DNA from: Agapanthus africanus
Taxonomy: Eukaryota; Streptophyta; Magnoliopsida; Asparagales; Amaryllidaceae
DNA length: 64,000 bases
Assembly: GCA_030015575.1 (NCBI GenBank)
Contig: JASDDO010000028.1
Span: 27,445,154-27,509,153, forward strand
Reading direction: 5' to 3'
Position numbers and translations under genes: made by a program. Position 1 is the stretch's first letter. The number at the start of each line of letters is the position of its first letter. Below the pieces are notes generated by a model. It saw nothing but the letters and a program-made list of their open reading frames with translations. It had not been told where the DNA came from and searched no databases. Positions 55,837 through 64,000 of this stretch are shown piece after piece.

Positions 55837-56550
55837 TATGGCCGGTAAGAATTTGAAGACGTACCAAGGCGTGTCGACGAAGCCGCCATGCTTGGAGTGA
55901 TAAGGGGAATGCTGGAGAATCAAAAGAAACAGACCGAGCTGATCCAGCAGCAAGCGGACTCGTTTCGGGAAGGTTTGCAGATCGTTCAGCAGTCTGTGAA
56001 CAATGTTGGAGCTAGACCAGTTGACCGAGTAGGGACCGTAGCAAATTTCAGGCGGTTGGGTCCGTCTACATTTACTGGTTTAAAGGAGCCGTTGCCAGTG
56101 GAGCAGTGGCTAGTTGACACAGAGAACTTGCTTTTTGCGGCACAGATTCCAGATGAGAAAGAGTTGATGTGGTACGCATTCAGTTAGTGGATTACGCCCG
56201 AGAATGGTGGCTTGTAGAAGAGAACCGTTTGCCCAAGCCGATCAAGTGGACGGATTTTTCGAAGAGTTTCCTGGAGAAGTTCTTCCCGCGGACTGCACGG
56301 GAGGAAATGGAAGAGAAGTTCATCGGACTAAAGCAGTAGAGAGCACCCGTAGATGTGCATGCAGCAGAATGGACGAGACTCAGTAGTTTCGCTGGACCTT
56401 TAGTTGCCAATGATGCAGACAGGGCACGGAGGTTCATGCGCAGCCTGGACGTGGACATCCAGAGGCAGATTGTCTCCCTGGGTTTGACCACTTTCTCACA
56501 AGTACTTGCGGCAGCCGAGAGCAGCAGAGTTTATCTGGGATGAAGGGGAG
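55837..56550 (+). pseudogene. Element D gag, frameshifted; zinc region deleted
   Basis: The start ATGGCCGGTAAG is followed by a phase change, then MLGVIRGMLENQKKQTELIQ and WLVDTENLL. Further breaks lie near 56180 (frameshift) and 56338 (TAG). The tail LDVDIQRQIVSLGLTTFSQV is intact. After about 56545 the text passes straight to the SVGPVEFRA sequence that in element B lies beyond the protease, so knuckles and protease are absent. Confidence 0.9.
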
Positions 56551-57440
56551 TTTTTCTGTCGGGCCAGTCGAGTTTAGGGCTAGGCCGACAAATAATATTC
56601 TTGCATCAATGGAAGTGATGAAAGTGAAGAGCCGGCTGTTGTTTGTGATTTTATGGACGTGTTTGAAGATATATCGGGTTTACCGCCAAAGCGAGACGTG
56701 GAGTTCGCAATTGATCTTATTCCTGGGGCAGCGCCAGTATCCAAAGCGTATTATCCAATGGCGCCAGTAGAATTGGAAGAAGTCAAGAAACAGGTTGCTG
56801 AATTGCTTGAGAAAGATTGGATTTGAAGCAGTAACTCGCCTTAGGGAGCTCCAGTTCTTCTAGTAAAGAAGAAGGATGTCACAAGAAGGATGTGCATCGA
56901 CTATCGGGTGACTATTAAGAACAAGTACCCGATCCCTCGCATTGGCGAACTTTTCGAGCAGCTTAGTGGCGCGAGGGTATTCTCGAAGCTGGATTTGTGA
57001 TCCGGATATCATCAGGTTCGAGTGAAAACAGAAGATATTTGCAAGACGGCATTCCGAACTCGGTATGGACATTACGAGTACTTAGTGATGCCCTTCGGAG
57101 TAACGAATGCGCCGACAGTATTCAGGGACTTGATGAACCGAATCTTTTCACCGTTCTTGGACCAGTTTATCGTGGGTTTTTTTTATTGATGATATTCTGG
57201 TTTATTCGAAGAGTTTTGAGGAACATTCTGAGCATTTGAAGATCGCACTGCGGACGTTGAGACAGGAGAAGTTATATGCGAAGATGAGCAAGTGCGAGTT
57301 TTGGCTGGAGGAAGTAAAGTTTTGGGGCATGTTGTGTCTGGCGATGGAATTTCCGTCGATCCAGAATAGATTGCAACAGTTCGTGATTGGCCAATTCCAA
57401 GGAATGTTGCGGAGATAAGAAGCTTTCTTGGACTCGCCGG
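56550..57440 (+). pseudogene. Element D reverse transcriptase, several stops
   Basis: Blocks include [48 protein letters not shown] and PFGVTNAP. The catalytic IDDIL block (about 57180-57200) is shifted by a T-run change. Stops at the Arg positions of KDWI-R and KLDL-R are TGA, consistent with CGA to TGA. The region then continues into RNase H. Confidence 0.9.
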
Positions 57441-58060
57441 GTATTACAGAAGATTTGTGGAGAACTTTGCTCGTCTGGCGGAGCCGTTAACCAAGCTTGC
57501 GCGCAAGGAGGTACCTTTTGTACGGACGGATAAGTGTGCGTTAGCTTTCGAGACATTGAAGCAGAAGTTGATAACCGCCCCTATTCTGACCGTGCCAGAC
57601 AATTCCGGAGGATTGGTGATTCACAACGACGCATCTGGGAAAGAATTGGGATGCGTTTTGATGCAGCATGGGAAGGTTGTAGCATACACATCGAGACAGT
57701 TGAGGACCCATGAGAAGAATTACCCAACTCATGACTTGGAACTTGCGGCTGTGACTTTCGCTTTGAAGGTTTGGAGACACTACCTTCTAGGTGAAAGGGT
57801 CGAAGGTTTACTGATCATAAGAGCTTGAAGTATGTGTTCACGCAGAAGGAGCTTAATATGAGGCAGCGTAGATGGTTGGAGCTGATGGCTGACTACGATC
57901 TTGATCTTAAGTACCATCTGAGGAAGGTTAACGTCATGCCGGATGCGCTTAGTCGGTTACCAGCAATTCAGGTGTTAACTACGCAGAAGGAGATCGTTGA
58001 AGATTTCGAAGATTTGACTTGGAGGTTGTGCTATCGCGTTCTACGGGACAGTTGATGCAG
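57440..58060 (+). pseudogene. Element D RNase H region
   Basis: The frame at 57457-57828 shows [38 protein letters not shown] and [18 protein letters not shown]. The next piece (57825-58055) holds [20 protein letters not shown] and [12 protein letters not shown]. The two are joined by a one-base phase change near 57820. The usual Ty3 RNase H Asp, Glu and Asp positions can be placed ([17 protein letters not shown] region). B and C have both lost this domain. Confidence 0.88.
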
Positions 58061-59503
58061 CTGCAAGTACAGTCATCATTGATCAAGAATATTAAAGCAG
58101 CACAATCGCAGGACCCTAGACTGCAAAAGTTTCGAGGACAGGTTGAAGCCGGACTACGAACAGATTTATTAATCCCCGAAGATGGTTCGTTGAGGTTTGG
58201 TACCCGTTTGTGTGTGCCAAAGGGAAATATTCATGAAGAGCTTATGAAGGAGGCACACAATTCAGCTTATTCTGTACATCCAGGAGGCACAAAGATGTAC
58301 CGAGATATTCGACAGCATTTCTGGTGGGAAGGCATGAAACGGGAGATTGCTCGCTTTGTGGCAAAGTGCTTGGTGTGTCAGCAAGTTAAGGCTGAACATC
58401 AAAGGGTTGCTGGTTTATGGCAACCACTTCCGATTCCTCAATGGAAGTGGGAACATATAACCATGGATTTCGTGACGGCTTTACCGCGGAGTCCAAAAGG
58501 CAACAATGCTATATGGGTGATTGTTGACCGATTGACCAAGGCAGCTCATTTTATTCCTTTTCGGGTTGGTCAATCAACAGAGACTTTGGCAGAGCGGTAC
58601 ATGTAAGAGATTGTAAGATTGCATGGAGTACCAGTGAGCATCGTGTCCGATCGGGACACTCGGTTCTTATCACACTTTTGGCGGAGTCTACAGGAAAGTT
58701 TGGGGACTCGATTGAAGTTTAGCACAGCTTATCATCCTCAAACTGATGGTCAGTCGGAGAGAACGATCCAAACTCTTGAGGATACGTTGAGAGCATGCAG
58801 GTTGGACTTCAAGGGGTCTTGGGAGGATCATCTACTTTTGGTGGAGTTGTCTTACAACAACAGTTTTCAGGCAACTATCCAGATGGATCCGTTTGAAGCT
58901 TTGTATGGTCGTAAATGCCGTTCACCTGTTTGTTGGGACGATGTCGGTGAACGAAGATTATTGGGACCATATTTGGTTGTGCAGACAGTTGAGAAGGTTA
59001 ACCCTATCAGAAATCATATGAAGGCAGCACGGGACCGACAGAAGAGTTGGGCAGATACGTCAAGAAAACCTCTAGAGTTTGTCGTGGGTGATTTGGTATT
59101 CTTGAAGATATCACCGACTAGAGGGGTGATTCTTTTTGTAAGTCGAGGAAAGCTTAGTCCTCGATTCGTTGGACCCTTTGAGATCTTGGAGCGTGTTGGT
59201 GAGGTAGCGTATCGTTTGGCATTACCGCAGTCCTTGGCAAATGTGCACGATGTGTTTCACGTATCTCAACTCCGTAAGTATGTTCGAGATGAAACACACG
59301 TTTTGGATCATTCGGAGCTAACAGTACGAGAAGACTTGACTTTTGAGGAGCGACCGATTGGAATCGTGGATCGGGGGAAAAAGGTTCTTAAGAACAAGGT
59401 AATCCCACTTGTGCTTGTTTCTTGGGGTAATCGCTCGCATGGAGAGTCCACTTGGGAACGAGAAGATGAAATCCGGCAGAAGTTTCCTCACCTTTTCTTA
59501 TAG
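58019..59503 (+). pseudogene. Element D integrase with chromodomain, one stop
   Basis: The zinc region has HNSAYSVHPGGTKMYRDIRQ and CLVCQQVKAEH, then TMDFVTALPRSPKGN (first Asp). A TAA (58604-58606) replaces the Gln seen in relatives (RYMQ). The second frame (58619-59503) has [15 protein letters not shown] and [14 protein letters not shown] (Asp and Glu), [19 protein letters not shown] and a chromodomain tail [20 protein letters not shown]. Apart from the single stop, integrase is complete. It would cut and join element DNA to the host chromosome. Confidence 0.92.
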
Positions 59504-59527
59504 TTATCTATCTTTGTATTCTTGGAA

Positions 59528-59563
59528 TTTCGAGGACGAAATTCTTTTTGTAGTTGGGTATAA
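59528..59563 (+). other. Element D polypurine-tract region
   Basis: TTTCGAGGACGAAATTC followed by TTTTTGTAGTTGGGTATAA abuts the 3' LTR; related text flanks the LTRs of B and C. Confidence 0.75.
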
Positions 59564-62500
59564 TGTAACACCCGAGCCCAATGCTACTATTTTCAGTTAC
59601 TGTTTGAGCATAATGTGGTACTCATTTCATTTAACTTGCTTGTTTGTTGCTTACTGTAAAATTTACCCGGCAAAGTCATTTCTACATATAATAAATTTTG
59701 GCATCTAAAATAAAATTGAAAATATTCATCTTGGCCTACTTGACACCCCTAGCCTCGTGGTAGCGTCCGTGCATTGTGTTCTCGTCCCGTTCAGTGAAAC
59801 GGCCGAGTTTGGACGGCTACGCGCGCGTACATGTGTCCGTTTTGGGGGTATGCTTTTTAATCATAAAACACTTAATTTTAAAATTTGGATCCCGCTTAAA
59901 ATCCTATTATTTCAATTTCAAATTTTTGGACTCGACCCGGGCACGATTTGGAAATGTTTTATTTGGCGCCAAAATCCCAAATTTTAATATTATTAAAACC
60001 ATCGCATATATTTTTCTAACTAACCTGATATCTTACTGTTCATTACCTATCTTTTAAATCTTTAAATTAACCTATATATATATCCTACTGTTCTTTAAAA
60101 TGATTTGAATCTTTAATTAATATTTATCCCTAACTAACGATTCCCCTTTAGCCAATCGCGTTCCTTTTAATTCCGTGGGCCCCCACCTGCAGCTCTCTCT
60201 CTTTCTCTCATATATTCTCTCGTACTTCTCTTTATCATTCTTTCTCTTCTTGCTTCATGTCTCGTTTCTCATTTTTTTAACTGTTCTTTTGTTGCCGGAA
60301 TTCCGTCGTGCCGGTGACGCTTCACGACGTTCCAGCGAGGTACCCCGACCCGTGTGGTTCCTTTGTTCGTCGTTTGGGTTCATTCCGTGAACCGTGCGCA
60401 CGTCGCGAGTTTTTCCCGCCGACGGTTAACGTTCCGTTTTCCCGATTCGCGACCCATCGAGGCAAGTTAATCTTGCTACATGCTATATAATTCATTTTAT
60501 ACCTATTTAAATAAATACCATACCTATAGTTTAAATCTAGTGCCCCATGTTTAATTTTATTAACGTTTCGATATTCCGTTTGCATCCGTTTATATCATAT
60601 TAAATCTAGATCATGAAAACTTACCTTGTGACATACTAGATTATATTATACTGCATCCATATCAATTAAAATATATATCGTCGTAATATTTCTTATTATT
60701 ATCTTTAATTAGTTTATAATCTGCATTTTATAATATTATATATTTGAAAATATTATATTTTATACATAAAACGTCGTTGAAAAAGCGGATACGACAAATC
60801 TGAAATTTACTGTACACCTTACCTTATAAAATTCATTATAAATCATAAAAAAATCATTAGTATACGTTCTTTAGTTCGTTACGAAGCTAACTCAGAATAA
60901 TATAACTCTATGAAATATTTACTTGCAAAATAAATTGTTTAAATAACGTAAAATGCAAATGAAAATGTCTCCAAACTGCTGTCCAGGGTAATTCCAGCAG
61001 CAAACTTTTAACTTCGAATGTTCATAACTTTTTGTAGGGACAACCTGAGATGCTTATACTTATAAAACTGAAAACCTTATTGAATTATCTTTGTTTTGGT
61101 ATAAGACATGTCCCTTTTGGAGAACGTTTGTTATTTTTAAGCTATTTTACAAATTAGGGTGATGCTGAATTTCTGAACGGAACTTTCTTATGCTGGTTAA
61201 TCAATACCACTTTTATAGTTATTAATCGCTTTGAATATGCTATCCATATTAATATTATTATATCAATATTTATATCACATATTGCTTAGTTGTACATCCC
61301 ACATTACTATTTTATAGTTTTATAACTTTTCGGATACCCGTTTGCATCCATCGCATTTAAGATACATATAATTGCATTCATAAATCACATTCCTACATAA
61401 TAATGTGATATTAACACTCCATGTTTAATAAATTACATCCTAATTAATATTGGAACTATAAATGTATCCATAATCGATAACCGTGCATCCATATCCTTGA
61501 AATTATATCTATTTGCATATCATATTACATGTTCCAGTTTATTGTTCTGATAGTACTCATGCTTGTTTATTTATACACATGCTTATGTTAGTTTGATTAT
61601 GAGCACCCACATGACATCTTGTGCTTCCTGACATGACCTGTTACACTTCCTACTTGACATGACATGGTACCGTACATTCTTGACATGACACGACACCTTT
61701 ATACATTACCTGGATTGACCTGATGTACCATGGCTTTACCTGTTACCTGATCTTGTGTCTAATGCCAACAAACATAACATGTAGTCCTCATGGACCGTTC
61801 CTGTTGTCTATCCAGACAAACCTGTTTACCTGATCCTGTGTTGGCATTAGTTTCTTGATTACTGGATACCTGACTTGACATACACACATAACTTGGGGGT
61901 ATGGGGAAATCAAAGGTGAAACCTGACTTGTAACTCAACAGTTCGATACGTGTTCTGATCAGTCTTACGGGCTAGGCCAGCCCCGGAGTGATGATGCTGA
62001 CATCACTCGCCCATCCTGCTACCTGTTACTGCCTAGCGGCACGTCTCGGATTCAGCCCCGAGGGTCTTGACCGTGGTCCCGGGCATGCACGGGATACTAT
62101 TGAGTTACATCGATGATTCATCAATTGATTTCAAAGACTTTAGAACAGATAACCTGATAGAATAATCCAGTTTACCCATTGCACACTACCATGTACTACT
62201 CTGATTTATATTATTGTTACCCTTGCTTTATTCATGTTTATATTCGCATTGCCTGTTTACTATGTTATTACTTGATGACTTGACGCGCTGACGTCTGGGT
62301 TTTGCATGGCCCAGATTCTTCTACCTTGCTGCAGACTGATTAGGAGTTTTGCCGCTGTTAGACGAGCGGTGAGGTTCCTGTCGGTACGTAGTTTTACTCC
62401 AGGTGTTTCATTTATTGTATCTTTTGGCTTCCGCATATTGTTATCTCTTGATTCTTTTACTCTGGTTTATGGACATGTACTAGGTAGTTAGTTTACTTTC

Positions 62501-62620
62501 CTGTTCTTGATATCTCCACAGCCGTAATGTGACTGTGGAAGGATTTTTCCTATCTACATGTAGCATGGTTGGCTATGTCACGTGCCCACTTTAGCGTACT
62601 TTGGGAAGCAGGGCGTGACA
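59564..62620 (+). mobile_element. Element D, 3' LTR
   Basis: This 3,057-bp LTR matches 52386-55461 closely. Visible changes include CT-run and TA-run length near 60075 and 60200 and single substitutions. Confidence 0.94.
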
Positions 62621-62625
62621 CCTTG
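62621..62625. repeat. Target-site duplication CCTTG, right copy of element D
   Basis: It pairs with 52381-52385. Confidence 0.93.
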
Positions 62626-63340
62626 GTTGGGGAAAGAAAGAGAGAGATGAGGCCCAGTGAAAGCTGAAGATTTTAGATTGGCTGGGGAAAGAGAATTAGT
62701 TTAGGAAAATATATAAAAGGATTTTTAATAGTTTTAAGAATAATGTGCCGGCTGTAAAAATGTTAAATGGATTAAAAATAATTAGAATTTAAATTTAAAA
62801 TTCAAATAATTGAATTTTGGCGGGGTGTAAAATAATTCAGAAAAGTTCCCGGGTCGGGTCCAAAATTTTGAATTTGAAATATGAAATTTATCTGTAAGTT
62901 CCAAAACTTAAAATGAATGATTATGTAATAGAAAAGCATACCCCCAAGAACGGACGCACGTACGTGGGCGTAGCCATCCAAACACGTCCGTTTCACTGAA
63001 CGGGACGAGAACACGATGCAAGGACGCTACCACCGGGTTAGGGGTATCAGACATGCCATGAAATGCAATTTTAATCTATTTTACCTGATTTAAATTGTTA
63101 TATGCAACAGATGCGATCCTAGATAAAATACCAGTATATACTAAATTATGAGATGCACTAGTCCAAGCAACGAGTCAAGCTAATCTATAAATAAAAGTTA
63201 ACCAGGTTCAAGCAAGCGGGCCGGGTCGAATGCGAAGTAATATGTAAAATGTCATTCGCACCCAAACACGCTAAATCAAGAAAGACCATGGATATGTAAA
63301 TATGGAAACTGGAATTGGTATAAATGAACTCGGGTGTTAC
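62626..63340 (-). mobile_element. Element B, 5' LTR (right), part 2
   Basis: It continues B's LTR and matches 25317-26021. It keeps the proper GGGTGTTACA terminus, which has mutated in the left LTR. Confidence 0.92.
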
Positions 63341-63345
63341 AGGAA
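63341..63345. repeat. Target-site duplication GGAAG, right copy of element B
   Basis: It pairs with 22756-22760. Confidence 0.88.
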
Positions 63346-63431
63346 GTGAAAAGAAATGTAATAAAGCACACATCAAGGGTAAAACTCAATCTAGGGATCT
63401 CTCGACGGAACCATGATTTCATCCAAATCTG
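63346..63431 (-). other. Element C leader, distal part
   Basis: This is the remainder of C's leader, between B's insertion site and C's PBS. No coding signal is seen. Confidence 0.75.
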
Positions 63432-63444
63432 GGCTCTGATACCA
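63432..63444 (-). other. Element C PBS, initiator-Met tRNA type
   Basis: The minus strand reads TGGTATCAGAGCC, nine bases from the LTR edge at 63454. It confirms that everything between here and 18854, minus insertions, is one element. Confidence 0.92.
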
Positions 63445-63453
63445 ACAAAACCA

Positions 63454-64000
63454 TGTCATGCACCACTTCCTAAAATACGGAATACGAGGTGTGACTAGGC
63501 CAGCCATACTCCTACGGTCAGGGAATAATCCCACCGTAGTTATACTTCGGCTTCTAGCATTACATGGTAGTCAGTAAACAGTACAAGAGTAAAGAAAATC
63601 ACAGTTCACAACTTTATTACATCACAATAAAAGAGTTCGAGATACATTTATTTTGTAGAATAAAATAACTAACCAACGAAAAGCAATGTGCTCAAAGCAA
63701 AAGGGAATGGCGCTGATGTTGCGGTCTAGACCTCCGCGATCTCGAAGGGCAGGTCCTGCTCCTTGACTGGGTCCACTTCGTCCTCTGAGAATGCACACTC
63801 AGATCGTTAGGGCGACACATATAGCAATAAATATATATAATGGATACAATGTTATTAAATATGAAAGGTGCAACAGAATATAGAACATGAGAATAATGAA
63901 CATCAAATAAATATGAACGGTGCGATATGAGTATCATGTCGGTAAACCGGGCAATGCGTATATCGCTACTTATTAGTAACTAAGTCAATGAAATCAATTG
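63454..64000 (-). mobile_element. Element C, 5' LTR, partial
   Basis: The terminus TGTCATGCACCACTTCC is followed by 547 bp of LTR before the window ends. A frame at 63692-63937 is not supported as a gene. The LTR continues beyond the window. Confidence 0.85.

Larger units (their letters stand above)
52386..62620 (+). mobile_element. Element D: Tekay/Del-like chromovirus, defective but young
   Basis: The element is 10.2 kb with LTRs at 52386-55461 and 59564-62620, ends TGTAACACCC..GGCGTGACA, an initiator-Met PBS and a CCTTG duplication. The LTRs look nearly identical, with scattered single changes and few indels. Coding is in the order gag, (protease missing), RT, RNase H, integrase, chromodomain. 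Several stops and frameshifts make it non-autonomous. Confidence 0.95.
22761..63340 (-). mobile_element. Element B: Tekay/Del-like chromovirus carrying two nested elements
   Basis: B's 3' LTR is 22761-26021, its interior is 26022-29947, and its 5' LTR survives as 50197-52385 plus 62626-63340. The GGAAG duplication fits. The interior keeps gag, protease, RT and integrase remnants in the Ty3 order on the minus strand. A Tat-like element interrupts its PBS and element D interrupts its 5' LTR. Its LTR is related to that of D, so the two belong to one family in opposite orientation. Confidence 0.9.

Overview
This window is plant nuclear DNA, very probably repeat-rich heterochromatin of a large genome. 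I see no host gene, rRNA or tRNA gene. Everything is explained by LTR retrotransposons inserted into one another. Plant origin rests on primer-binding sites for initiator-Met and Asp tRNAs, on Ty1/copia, Tekay/Del-like chromovirus and Tat/Ogre-like gag sequence, and on 5-bp target duplications. Species cannot be named from sequence alone; no lineage was confirmed by search.

Layout, outermost to innermost. Element C is a decayed chromovirus on the minus strand that spans the whole window: its 3' LTR (1-789 and 18533-18853), its coding region (18854-22760), its leader and PBS (63341-63453) and the start of its 5' LTR (63454-64000). Two elements landed in C. (i) A non-autonomous Ty3-type element with an Asp-tRNA PBS (790-18532, TSD CGGGG) sits in C's 3' LTR. 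It was split in its own left LTR by a 9.9-kb Ty1/copia element (2511-12405, TSD ATGTG). (ii) A second chromovirus, B (22761-63340, TSD GGAAG), sits in C's leader. B was hit twice: by a giant-LTR, gag-only Tat/Ogre-like element (29948-50199) exactly inside B's PBS, and by a young plus-strand relative of B, element D (52386-62620, TSD CCTTG), inside B's 5' LTR.

Functional state. The copia element and chromoviruses B, C and D are all broken by stops, frameshifts, lost catalytic residues or domain deletions. The only long intact retroelement reading frame is the roughly 1,019-codon gag of the Tat-like element. That element has no protease, RT, RNase H or integrase and must depend on a partner for movement. 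Its two LTRs agree over about 5.5 kb with no net indel and roughly 25 mismatches by eye, so it is recent.

Most unusual signal. The Tat-like LTR and the non-coding DNA beside it (29948-40310, partly repeated at 44682-50199) are a mosaic of many short, near-perfect inverted repeats. They are grouped in families: GGAC-N6-GTCC, AGTGTT-AACACT, TCACGTG-CACGTGA, GAATT-AATTC, and a hairpin family with a conserved loop (GTCGTGAGGAT-like) and different but mutually complementary arms. These are followed by tandem arrays of about 242 bp and exactly 171 bp. The co-varying arms are the observation I would follow up first.
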